NCBI GenBank assembly: GCA_936924635.1
Contig: CAKZHP010000088.1
Location: 1 to 8,905 of the forward strand
Direction of reading: 5' to 3'
DNA length: 8,905 nucleotides
Source of the DNA: an uncultured Propionibacteriaceae bacterium
GTDB lineage: Bacteria; Actinomycetota; Actinomycetes; Propionibacteriales; Propionibacteriaceae
Position 1 is the stretch's first letter, and every line of letters starts with the position of its first letter. Under the pieces are notes generated by a model that saw only the letters and a list, made by a program, of their open reading frames with translations, made no database searches and was not told the origin of the DNA. A program made the position numbers and the translations under genes. Positions 1 through 5,314 of the stretch are shown here, piece by piece.

Positions 1-564
1 TTGCAATCTCGACGCTGCCCGGCTTCACCGGCTCCGCCCAGCAGGACACGGCCGGCCGCTGCCGCCGCGGCGAAGCAGAAGGCGGCCAACAAGGCCGCCG
101 CCCCTGCACCGGCTCCTGCCCAGCCCCAGACTCAGGCACAGGGGCAGGCCGCCCCCGCTGCGTCGAGTTCCGCACGCTTCATCTCGCCGGTCCCGGCGCC
201 GATCACCTCCCCGTACGGCCAGCGTCTTCACCCCGTCCTCCACGTCTGGAAGCTGCACGACGGCACCGACTTCGGCGCCGGGTGCGGCACCCCGATCCGC
301 GCTGCCGCCTCCGGAACCGTGACCGAGGAGTACTTCAACGCCGGCTACGGCAACCGCATCTTCATCGACCACGGCAACATGGGCGGCACGTACTTCACCA
401 CCGCCTACAACCACCTCTCGGGCTACGCCGTCTCTGTCGGCCAGCGCGTGACGCAGGGACAGGTCATCGGGTACGTCGGCACCACCGGCTACAGCACCGG
501 CTGCCACCTTCACCTGATGCTCTGGACCAACGGCACCATGGTCAACCCCATGAACTACTTCTGA
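1..564 (+). CDS. M23-family zinc metallopeptidase (LytM/EnvC-like), 5' end missing
   Basis: This is the C-terminal 187 codons of a peptidoglycan endopeptidase that would act outside the membrane on wall cross-bridges. Visible order: a low-complexity Ala/Pro/Gln-rich linker (about 15-57), then an M23 domain (about 60-187). The zinc and catalytic residues of the family are all present: H86 and D90 in the HDGTD motif, H138 in YNHLSG, and H169/H171 in the HLH motif. The TAF-like NPMNYF end is typical of the family. The reading frame is open from the first base, so the TTG at position 1 is probably not the start; the signal peptide and any coiled coil should lie upstream. In many actinobacteria an M23 gene follows ftsE-ftsX and precedes smpB, so this is likely the FtsEX-linked hydrolase (inference). 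The domain call is firm; the partner assignment is tentative. Confidence 0.93.
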   Translation: MQSRRCPASPAPPSRTRPAAAAAAKQKAANKAAAPAPAPAQPQTQAQGQAAPAASSSARFISPVPAPITSPYGQRLHPVLHVWKLHDGTDFGAGCGTPIRAAASGTVTEEYFNAGYGNRIFIDHGNMGGTYFTTAYNHLSGYAVSVGQRVTQGQVIGYVGTTGYSTGCHLHLMLWTNGTMVNPMNYF

Positions 565-576
565 GCCCTACTGTCT

Positions 577-650
577 GTCGCTCTTCGCGCTCCACGGTCG
601 CGGGGCTCTGTCATCGGTCGCGCTTCGCGCTCCGCGGTCGCGGGGCTATG
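577..650. repeat. Two-copy imperfect direct repeat, 34-bp units, 40-bp period
   Basis: Copy 1 spans 577-610 and copy 2 spans 617-650. They match at 31 of 34 positions (differences at unit positions 6, 18 and 32). Each unit contains a GCGC/TTC/GCGC-type or similar short hairpin core and ends in GGTCGCGGGGCT. The repeat starts 13 bp after the M23 stop codon, so it would form the start of that gene's 3' UTR. It may be a terminator-like or REP-like element; no T-run follows. Confidence 0.7.
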
Positions 651-757
651 ACCCCGGTCTTCCCTCGTCGATCGGCAGCGGATGTCTGAGGTTCGGTGCA
701 GGTGAGGCCTCGCTGCCGCTCTCCTCAGTCCAGACCGGGGTCCCCGCGACCGGGGAC
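650..757. terminator. Nested inverted repeats and hairpin, possible bidirectional terminator or structured RNA
   Basis: An 11-bp perfect outer arm GACCCCGGTCT (650-660) pairs with AGACCGGGGTC (732-742). Nested inside it, an 8-bp perfect arm CGGCAGCG (673-680) pairs with CGCTGCCG (711-718). Directly after the outer arm, GTCCCCG (740-746) and CGGGGAC (751-757) form a 7-bp stem with a CGAC loop, overlapping the outer arm by three bases and so competing with it slightly. The place between convergent genes suits termination on both strands, but there is no U-tract; a structured RNA is the alternative. Confidence 0.45.
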
Positions 758-941
758 GGTGTCGAGCAGGCACTTCGGCGTGGCTGCAGCGCCCCCATCT
801 CAGGGGATCTTGCGTCTGGGCCTTGAGCTCTGGCCACCCACAGGTGAGCGAGGCTTTGGGTCGGAACTGAGCCTGTCCGGACGTTCACCTGCGTGGCCGC
901 GCGCCCGCCAGGGCCTCGGTGGTGCGACAGCCAGCCGAGCC

Positions 942-1421
942 TTACGCGCGGCGACGGGTCTTGAGGTGCCTCGACATCGCGCGCTGGGCCTCCCGGTCCG
1001 CCTCACGCTCGGCCAGGGCGTTGCGCTTGTCCCAGTCGCGCTTGCCGGTCGCGACCGCGATCTCCACCTTGGCGTACCCGTCGGAGAAGTAGATCGCGAG
1101 CGGCACGATGGTGCGACCGGAGGCGTGGGTCTCCTGCTCGAGCCTCTCAATCTCGCGCCTGTGCAGCAGCAGCTTGCGGTTGCGCCGCGGCAGGTGGTTG
1201 TCCTTGCCGTGGGAGTACTCGGGGATGTGCGCACCCCGCAGCCACACCTCGCCGTCGTCGACGGTGGCGAACGCCTCGGTCAGGGTGGCGCGCCCGGCGC
1301 GCAGGGACTTCACCTCCGTGCCCATCAGCACCAGCCCGGCCTCGTACGTCTCGTGCAGGTGGTAGTCGTGTCGAGCCTTGCGGTTCTGCGCGACCATCGT
1401 GCGGCCCTTCTCCCTGGGCAT
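942..1421 (-). CDS. smpB: SsrA-binding protein SmpB
   Basis: This 159-residue protein binds the tRNA-like end of tmRNA and the ribosome decoding centre during rescue of stalled ribosomes. Family motifs are clear: NRKARHDY near the N terminus (13-20), GTEVKSLR (35-42), the NRKLLLHRREI stretch (81-91), a GKRDWDKR motif (126-133) and a basic C-terminal tail ending in KTRRRA, which in known SmpB inserts into the mRNA channel. Length is typical. The ATG at 1421 is preceded by a strong GGGAGGTGA Shine-Dalgarno sequence 4 to 5 bases away, so I prefer it to the internal Met9; stop is TAA at 942-944. It lies on the opposite strand from the M23 gene and from the tmRNA gene, diverging from the DUF1707 gene. 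Its RNA partner is encoded about 750 bp away. Confidence 0.98.
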   Translation of the reverse strand: MPREKGRTMVAQNRKARHDYHLHETYEAGLVLMGTEVKSLRAGRATLTEAFATVDDGEVWLRGAHIPEYSHGKDNHLPRRNRKLLLHRREIERLEQETHASGRTIVPLAIYFSDGYAKVEIAVATGKRDWDKRNALAEREADREAQRAMSRHLKTRRRA

Positions 1422-1459
1422 CGGCTCACCTCCCTCTCACGGACAGAAGCCCCACTCTA
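1422..1459 (-). promoter_or_regulatory. Candidate smpB promoter -10 and ribosome binding site
   Basis: On the minus strand TAGAGT (plus 1454-1459) is a fair -10 hexamer, which would start transcription near 1447 and give a 5' UTR of about 25 nt. The strong Shine-Dalgarno GGGAGGTGA lies just before the ATG. I see no convincing -35 element. Confidence 0.4.
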
Positions 1460-1505
1460 CCGCCGCGGGCCCAGGTGGGTACGGGCGCTCGGCGCCGACG
1501 ACCCG

Positions 1506-1550
1506 GGTGGGATCAGGGGGTCTCCCGATGGTCCCACCGCGCCGGCGCGG
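1506..1550. repeat. Inverted repeats in the smpB/DUF1707 divergent spacer
   Basis: A perfect 14-bp palindrome CCGCGCCGGCGCGG occupies 1537-1550, directly before the putative -10 hexamer of the DUF1707 gene. Upstream, GGTGGGA (1506-1512) and TCCCACC (1532-1538) form a 7-bp inverted repeat around a small GGG-TCT-CCC core (1518-1526). The position in a divergent spacer would suit an operator, but in such GC-rich DNA short palindromes also arise by chance. Confidence 0.35.
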
Positions 1551-1562
1551 CAGACTCGCGCC
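1551..1562 (+). promoter_or_regulatory. Candidate leaderless promoter -10 for the DUF1707 gene
   Basis: CAGACT at 1551-1556 has the A2 and T6 that matter most in a -10 hexamer and ends exactly 6 nt before the ATG at 1563. This would put the first base of the transcript on the start codon. There is no Shine-Dalgarno sequence before this ATG, which fits a leaderless mRNA. No good -35 is visible. Confidence 0.35.
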
Positions 1563-2120
1563 ATGACCACCTCCTTCGAGCACCCGACACTGACCCTTCC
1601 GGTGACCGACGCGGAGCGCGCGGCAGCAGGGCAGCGGTTGCGGCTGGCGTACGACAGCGGCCGGCTCGACGCGAACGACTACGACCGCCGAGCCGGGATC
1701 GCCGCGCTCGCCACCACGCGACGCGAGCTGAACAGCGCCTTCCTGGGGCTGGTGGACGTGTCGCGCCCTCCCTACCGCATCCCCACGTCGCAGGGGAGTG
1801 CAGCAGGCGTGGTCGCCCACGTGTCGTCCCTGGTGTTCTTCCTGCTCGGCCCCCTGTTCGTGTTCGCCGTCACCAGCCCTGGCAGCCGCGGCCGTCGTGA
1901 GGCGGCGAAGGCGTTCAACCTGTCCTTCCTCACCCTTCTGGGGCTCGTCGCGACCGTGCTGGTCGGGGCCGGGGTGGGCCATGTGGGCCCTCTGCTGCTG
2001 GCCACCGGCGCGTACTGGTTCTTCTCGACGGTCGTGAGCATCATCCAGGCGGGGCAGGGGCTGGACTGGAACCACCCCCTCAAGCGGTGGCTCCCGTGGG
2101 AGATCCTCAAGGAGGGCTGA
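1563..2120 (+). CDS. DUF1707 and DUF4870-like small membrane protein
   Basis: This 185-residue protein is of unknown function. Residues about 13-64 match the DUF1707 pattern: TDAERAAAGQRL, then AYDSGRLDANDYDRR, then a TTRREL helix, as found at the N terminus of many actinobacterial membrane or regulatory proteins. After a Pro-rich linker come hydrophobic segments at about 83-103, 119-139 and 141-162. With the EAAKAFNLSFL segment (113-123) and the GLDWNHPLKRWL end (166-177), they resemble DUF4870/Tic20-like proteins. The C terminus is short and charged. The ATG at 1563 is the only sensible start; the open frame upstream lacks coding character and runs antisense to smpB. It diverges from smpB and lies upstream of the tmRNA gene. 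Known families give no firm function, and I infer none beyond an integral membrane location. Confidence 0.85.
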   Translation: MTTSFEHPTLTLPVTDAERAAAGQRLRLAYDSGRLDANDYDRRAGIAALATTRRELNSAFLGLVDVSRPPYRIPTSQGSAAGVVAHVSSLVFFLLGPLFVFAVTSPGSRGRREAAKAFNLSFLTLLGLVATVLVGAGVGHVGPLLLATGAYWFFSTVVSIIQAGQGLDWNHPLKRWLPWEILKEG

Positions 2121-2142
2121 GGGCGGGGCTTTCCCCCTGCGC

Positions 2143-2148
2143 TACACT
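2143..2148 (+). promoter_or_regulatory. Candidate -10 of the tmRNA promoter
   Basis: TACACT at 2143-2148 is a fair -10 hexamer lying about 20 bp before the mature tmRNA 5' end at 2169. Transcription would begin near 2155, leaving a short leader to be trimmed, as expected for an RNA matured by RNase P. The sequence 17 bp upstream (about 2120-2125) does not resemble a -35 box. Confidence 0.4.
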
Positions 2149-2168
2149 GGGATCAGCACAACTCAACA

Positions 2169-2538
2169 GGGGGTGACTGGTTTCGACTAGGGACGGTAGT
2201 CCCAGGAGAAGCGGGCCGAGGATCCAAGGTCAGCTCGTTAACGATCCCTTGGGAACCAATAAGTGCCGAGAACACGCGCACTGACTTCGCTCTCGCTGCC
2301 TGATCAGTGATCGAAGGGTCAGACCGGGTGTGCCTTCCGCCCGGAGCCTGGCCTCATTCAGAAGGCTTACCAAACCGACCTCGTCCTAGGGTCGGCGCGG
2401 GACACTCATAGGACTGGGCTTGTTCACCACGTGCCGGTACGAGGGTGAGAGCCGAGCAGAACGTCATCACCGGCTGCGCCCGGAGAATGTCTGGTTCGCC
2501 GCTCAAGGACGCGGGTTCAATTCCCGCCACCTCCACCA
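2169..2538 (+). ncRNA. ssrA: Transfer-messenger RNA (tmRNA)
   Basis: This is a one-piece tmRNA of about 370 nt. It acts as alanyl-tRNA and mRNA in turn to release stalled ribosomes, with SmpB as protein partner. The 5' end GGGGGTG (2169-2175) pairs with CACCTCC (2528-2534) as a 7-bp acceptor stem with one G-U pair, and an encoded ACCA follows (2535-2538). The T arm is GCGGG (2511-2515) and CCCGC (2523-2527) around TTCAATT. The 5' part continues with the conserved GACTGGTTTCGAC. The internal reading frame runs from GCC at 2265 to TGA at 2301-2303 and encodes AENTRTDFALAA. The pseudoknot region between the tag and the 3' part is long and GC-rich, but I have not resolved each pseudoknot. Ends are set by the acceptor pairing. 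Confidence 0.98.
2265..2303 (+). other. tmRNA tag reading frame (AENTRTDFALAA)
   Basis: Resume codon GCC at 2265-2267, stop TGA at 2301-2303. The 12 encoded residues end in the FALAA seen in most tags, which is the degron read by ClpXP and related proteases. The upstream AATAAGT fits the A-rich stretch that sets the resume frame in known tmRNAs. Confidence 0.92.
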
Positions 2539-2549
2539 CCCCTGTGACT

Positions 2550-2578
2550 CGACCCCGACGCCCACGGCGTCGGGGTCG
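2550..2578 (+). terminator. Hairpin terminator after tmRNA
   Basis: CGACCCCGACGCC (2550-2562) and GGCGTCGGGGTCG (2566-2578) form a perfect 13-bp stem around a CAC loop, starting 11 bp after the tmRNA 3' end. No U-run follows (TAGCGTCTC), so it is a hairpin without a U-tract, a form often seen in high-GC actinobacteria. Confidence 0.8.
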
Positions 2579-2586
2579 TAGCGTCT

Positions 2587-2621
2587 CTGGAGGTCTTCGC
2601 GCCGCGTGAGAGGATGGCGCC
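2587..2621 (+). promoter_or_regulatory. Candidate promoter of the yqgE-like gene
   Basis: GAGGAT (2610-2615) ends 6 nt before the GTG start at 2622 and would serve as the -10 of a leaderless transcript. A weak -35-like CTGGAG (2587-2592) lies 17 bp upstream of it. The same AGAGGA stretch could instead act as a Shine-Dalgarno sequence about 8 nt from the GTG, so the two readings cannot be separated by eye. Confidence 0.3.
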
Positions 2622-3188
2622 GTGGACGAGACGCGCCCCCCCGTCGCGGGAGATCTCCTCGTTGCGAGCGTCCTCCTTGCCGACGGGGTGTTCGACCAGA
2701 CGGTCGTCCTGGTCCTCGACCATGACGAGACCGGCTCCCTCGGGGTGGTCCTGAACCGCCTCTCCCCGGTCGACCTCGAAGGCGTCCTGCCGCAGTGGGC
2801 CGAAGAGGTCAGCCAGCCACGCTCGCTGTACGCCGGTGGTCCGGTCTCCCCGAACGGCGCGATCTGCCTCGCGAGCCTCGTCGACGGAGAGACCGAGCCC
2901 CCCGGGTGGCGGCGGCTCTTCCACGAGGTCGGCCTGCTCCATCTGGACACCCCCGTCGAGATCGTCCAAGGGGCGTTCCGCGACCTTCGGATCTACGCGG
3001 GGTACGCGGGGTGGGAGCCGGGTCAGCTGGCCGCCGAGCTCCGCCGCGGAGCATGGCACGTGGTGCCCGCGCAGTACGACGACATCTTCGGCGACACGTG
3101 CGACGACCTGTGGCAGCGCGTGCTGCACCGGCAGGGAGGGACGCTGTCCTACTTCGCGACCTGGAGCAGCTCGCCAGAGCTGAACTGA
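2622..3188 (+). CDS. YqgE/AlgH family protein (UPF0301, DUF179)
   Basis: This 188-residue protein has a normal length for the family. The conserved features run in order: GDLLVAS (10-16), FDQTVVLVL (24-32), the GVVLNRL motif (41-47), LYAGGPV (69-75), and the C-terminal signature YAGYAGWEPGQLAAE (125-139) followed by GAWHVVPA (143-150). AlgH was linked to alginate regulation in Pseudomonas, but the biochemical role of the family is not settled, so I give no reaction. No signal peptide or membrane segment is seen; it should be cytoplasmic. The start is the GTG at 2622; an ATG at 2614 is out of frame. It stands alone after the tmRNA terminator and ends 56 bp before the next coding start at 3245. 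Confidence 0.95.
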   Translation: MDETRPPVAGDLLVASVLLADGVFDQTVVLVLDHDETGSLGVVLNRLSPVDLEGVLPQWAEEVSQPRSLYAGGPVSPNGAICLASLVDGETEPPGWRRLFHEVGLLHLDTPVEIVQGAFRDLRIYAGYAGWEPGQLAAELRRGAWHVVPAQYDDIFGDTCDDLWQRVLHRQGGTLSYFATWSSSPELN

Positions 3189-3205
3189 GTGAACCGGCCC
3201 GGTGC

Positions 3206-3217
3206 CAGACTGACCGG
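3206..3217 (+). promoter_or_regulatory. Candidate -10 upstream of the type VII-like block
   Basis: CAGACT at 3206-3211 is the same hexamer found before the DUF1707 gene and again ends 6 nt before an in-frame start codon, here GTG at 3218. If this is the promoter, the three-gene block starts with a leaderless mRNA and the first protein gains nine N-terminal residues. No clear -35 is visible. Confidence 0.3.
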
Positions 3218-3244
3218 GTGCCGAGTCAAGGGGAGCGCGAGAGC

Positions 3245-3982
3245 ATGTGGACCGGCGGCTCGCCGGTGGAGGCGGAGGGCCTGGAGGTCGAGACGACCGC
3301 TCCGTACCACGCCGCCGATGACGACCTCGGTGACGGCCCTGTCGTCACGGAGCCAGACCCGGGGGAGGCCACTGACGGGTTCTCCGACAGCAGCGGCACG
3401 GTCCGGGTCTGGCTCGACGCCGGGCGCCGGCTCGTGCAGGTGCGCATCTCCAACAGGTGGCGCGAGCGGGCCCGCGGGACCTCGCTGACGAGGATGTTCG
3501 ACGAGGCGTTCCTCGTCGCGAACGCCCTGGGTGCCGGCCTCGCTCTCCCGGCGTCCGACGCCCCCGCCACCGCCCTGGGCTCGGCACTCGGCTGGGACAC
3601 CTTGCAGGAGATCCACGACCGCACCACGAACGTCCTGGAGAAGGCGGCTCGGCTCGACCACGGCCCCGAGGCGCCCGAGCCGGCGCGGTGGGAGGGCCGC
3701 GGGGCGGACGGGACGAGCCGCAACCACATGGTCCAGGTCTACCTGTCGGTGCATGGGTCCACCGAGTCCGTCTGGCTCGACGACGGCTGGCTGGCAGACG
3801 CCAAGGTCGCGGAGATCTGCGACGCGGTCCAGGAGGCGCACCAGGACGCGTACGCGTCGTTCGTGCCCCCCACGTACGTGCCGGGCGATCACGAGCGCCT
3901 GGCCGTCGAGCTCGAGGCATTGCAGCAAGAGACCCTGGCGCTTCTGCACCAGGGTTCGGGTCGGCAGGAAGGTCTTCGATGA
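3245..3982 (+). CDS. Protein with two YbaB-like repeats, first gene of type VII-like block
   Basis: This 245-residue protein has no recognised named family. Two stretches share one pattern: residues about 51-96 (VRVWLDAG, then VQVRISNRW, then a helix FDEAFLVANA) and about 160-205 (VQVYLSVHG, then SVWLDDGW, then a helix AVQEAHQDAYA). Each reads as two beta strands and a helix, like the core of YbaB/EbfC proteins, which often occur beside WXG-type genes in actinobacteria. An acidic N terminus and a linker rich in Ala, Pro and charged residues (about 100-159) surround them, and a Leu-rich helix lies near the C terminus (about 218-236). No signal peptide or membrane segment is visible. GGAG (3232-3235) sits 9 nt before the ATG at 3245; an in-frame GTG at 3218 is an alternative. 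Its stop overlaps the next gene by 4 bp (ATGA), implying translational coupling. A chaperone or adaptor role for the following substrates is inference. Confidence 0.8.
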   Translation: MWTGGSPVEAEGLEVETTAPYHAADDDLGDGPVVTEPDPGEATDGFSDSSGTVRVWLDAGRRLVQVRISNRWRERARGTSLTRMFDEAFLVANALGAGLALPASDAPATALGSALGWDTLQEIHDRTTNVLEKAARLDHGPEAPEPARWEGRGADGTSRNHMVQVYLSVHGSTESVWLDDGWLADAKVAEICDAVQEAHQDAYASFVPPTYVPGDHERLAVELEALQQETLALLHQGSGRQEGLR

Positions 3983-5304
3983 GCACGCCCCGCGACGAGC
4001 GGCCTACCCACGAGCTCAGGGTCCAGCAGTCCGGTGTCACCGGTCACAACGCGGACACCGACGACCTGGTCGCCGACCTCGACATCTACGAGGCGCTGAT
4101 CAACCCCCACGACGCCTCCGGCGCGAAGAGCAACCGCGGCGGGATGGGCGCGCCCATGATGATGGCTCCCGGGATGGGTGGAGGAGGCGGGGCCGCAGGT
4201 CCCGCTGCTGCTGCCGGTGGCAGGCTCGGTGGTGCTCCCGGAGGCGTGCCCGCCGGTACCGCTGCGGCTGGCGTCGGCCTCGCTGGTGGTCCCGGAGCCG
4301 GAGGGCTGTCTGGGGGCGGTGCCGGTCTCGCGGGCGGCGCCGGGGCCGGCGGGGGTGGTCTGGGCGGAGTGCCTGGCGCCGGTCTGCACGGGAGCGGTCT
4401 CCCAGGCGGCGCGGGTGGTCTTGGCGGCTTTCCGCTCTCCGGTACGCGTGCCGCAGGCGTCACACCACCGTCGACGGACCTCTCGGGACCGGACCTCGAC
4501 GCGGACAGGTTCTCGCCGGGGGGCAGCTCGTGGAACCCCTCGTCCACGACACCTGCCACCAGCTCCTTCGCGCGGCCCACGGACACCACACCGCGGCCCC
4601 CGCTCGACGCCTGGTCCCCCGAGCGTGGCACGAGTCCGTCCACGCTGTCCGGCCGTCCGTCTGTCCCTTCGTCCTGGACGTCTCCTGACCTGACTCCGCC
4701 GAAGGACCTGGGCAGGCACACGGCGTCCCCGCTGCCCACCCCGGGTGCGCCGTCGTCGTTCGCGACGGTGCCGTCGCACCACACGCCGGACCTGGGCGCC
4801 GCGGCACCGGGTCTCGGTTCACCCTCGGCTTCCAGCCTCGGCTCGCCGTCGGCCCCCGGCCTCGGCTCACCCGGGGGACCTGGGGCCGGCGTGCTGGGTG
4901 GCATCGACGGCGTCGGCGGGTCCGGAGGGGGATCCAGGGCGCCAGGGCAGGGTGACCCCAGCCAGCAGCCGGTGGAGGTGACCCCCGAAGGGCTCCACGA
5001 GGAGGCCAAGCACTGGGCGGAGACGGCGAAGACCTTCGGGTCCGGCGTGACGGACAAGGTCGCGGCGCTCCACCCGAGCAGCAGCGACTTCGGCATGATG
5101 AAGGACGCGTTCCCGCCGTACGGCTCGCTGCTGGAGCGGCTGAAGACGCTGACTCGTGCCGGTGGCAAGGAGTTCCAGGCCATCAGCGACGCGCTGCAGG
5201 CGGCCTCAGGCAACTACCAGGACGCCGAGGACCAGAACACGGCTGATGCCAAGCGCATCCCCACCACCGGCGGTGGCAGCGGCCGACCCGCTGCCATGCA
5301 GTGA
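3979..5304 (+). CDS. Gly/Pro/Ser-rich protein with EspC-like C-terminal domain, putative type VII substrate
   Basis: This 441-residue protein has four visible parts. Residues 1-53 are a polar acidic head. Residues 54 to about 155 are Gly/Ala-rich with runs of Met near the start. About 156-331 is Pro/Ser/Thr-rich and includes three octads (279-302). About 332-425 is a helical domain opening VEVTPEGLHEEAKHW, with an FGMMKDAFPPY turn and an ISDALQAASGNYQDAED end. The last part follows the pattern of the EspC/DUF2580 family of ESX-secreted proteins. Y413 and E417 form YxxxE, matching the general YxxxD/E type VII export signal just after a helical pair. There is no Sec signal peptide. The ATG at 3979 overlaps the previous stop and has a good AGGAAGG ribosome site (3965-3971). 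The stop lies 10 bp before the next ATG. Export through an ESX-like system is likely but inferred; the effector function is unknown. Confidence 0.82.
   Translation: MSTPRDERPTHELRVQQSGVTGHNADTDDLVADLDIYEALINPHDASGAKSNRGGMGAPMMMAPGMGGGGGAAGPAAAAGGRLGGAPGGVPAGTAAAGVGLAGGPGAGGLSGGGAGLAGGAGAGGGGLGGVPGAGLHGSGLPGGAGGLGGFPLSGTRAAGVTPPSTDLSGPDLDADRFSPGGSSWNPSSTTPATSSFARPTDTTPRPPLDAWSPERGTSPSTLSGRPSVPSSWTSPDLTPPKDLGRHTASPLPTPGAPSSFATVPSHHTPDLGAAAPGLGSPSASSLGSPSAPGLGSPGGPGAGVLGGIDGVGGSGGGSRAPGQGDPSQQPVEVTPEGLHEEAKHWAETAKTFGSGVTDKVAALHPSSSDFGMMKDAFPPYGSLLERLKTLTRAGGKEFQAISDALQAASGNYQDAEDQNTADAKRIPTTGGGSGRPAAMQ
4138..4440 (+). repeat. Gly/Ala-rich low-complexity coding stretch
   Basis: Codons about 54-154 of the EspC-like gene are dominated by Gly, Ala, Leu, Val and Pro, in loose units such as GGLGG, GAGL and GGAGG. 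The codons vary (ggt, ggc, gga, ggg), so the stretch is conserved as protein composition rather than as a recent DNA expansion. Such a segment is expected to be disordered. Confidence 0.75.
4813..4884 (+). repeat. Three tandem 8-residue repeats (24-bp period)
   Basis: Residues 279-286, 287-294 and 295-302 of the EspC-like protein read LGSPSASS, LGSPSAPG and LGSPGGPG. Codons differ between units (ctcggttca, ctcggctcg, ctcggctca), so the duplication is not very recent. The unit is flexible and Ser/Pro-rich, as in spacers of exported proteins. Confidence 0.8.
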
Positions 5305-5314
5305 GGAGAGACCG

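Larger units (their letters stand above)
565..941. other. Gene-free convergent spacer between M23 gene and smpB
   Basis: These 377 bases separate two convergent genes. Short ORFs on both strands (for example minus 646-888) have no recognisable domain, no convincing ribosome binding site and a composition like read-through of repeats, so I call no gene. What is present is a two-copy direct repeat of 40-bp period (577-650), a nested pair of inverted repeats (650-742) and a small hairpin (740-757). The part from about 760 to 941 shows nothing I can name. The likely role is bidirectional transcript termination, or a structured 3' UTR. Confidence 0.6.

Noticed and set aside
1..75. Possible frameshift in the M23 gene near the window start, because frame 3 reads more protein-like over the first 50 bases
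   Set aside because: Too short to judge and the linker of such proteins is low-complexity; needs the upstream sequence.
646..888. 80-codon minus-strand ORF downstream of smpB
   Set aside because: No domain, no ribosome site, and it overlaps the inverted repeats; more likely 3' UTR.
696..1562. N-terminal extension of the DUF1707 gene upstream of 1563
   Set aside because: The frame is open but runs antisense through smpB and the repeat spacer; DUF1707 begins close after the ATG at 1563, matching the family.
2354..2950. Minus-strand open frame covering the tmRNA 3' half
   Set aside because: Overlaps a certain tmRNA and its terminator and the YqgE/AlgH gene. The part that reads VAGIEPAS in this frame is the tRNA-like end of tmRNA read backwards, a common false annotation.
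3149..3949. 266-codon minus-strand open frame opposite the YbaB-like gene
   Set aside because: Considered because the plus-strand gene is unfamiliar, but the plus gene has a 4-bp overlap with its neighbour and patterned beta-beta-alpha repeats; the antisense frame has neither.
4138..4884. Gly-rich and LGSP repeats as a PE_PGRS protein
   Set aside because: Gly-rich composition is similar, but there is no N-terminal PE domain and the GGAGGA-type nonapeptide pattern is not kept; the protein fits an EspC-like C-terminal domain instead.
4086..5213. 375-codon open frame on the minus strand, antisense to the EspC-like gene
   Set aside because: Very Pro/Ala-rich shadow of a Gly-rich gene; no ribosome site or domain, and the plus-strand gene has coupled starts and stops and a recognisable C-terminal domain.
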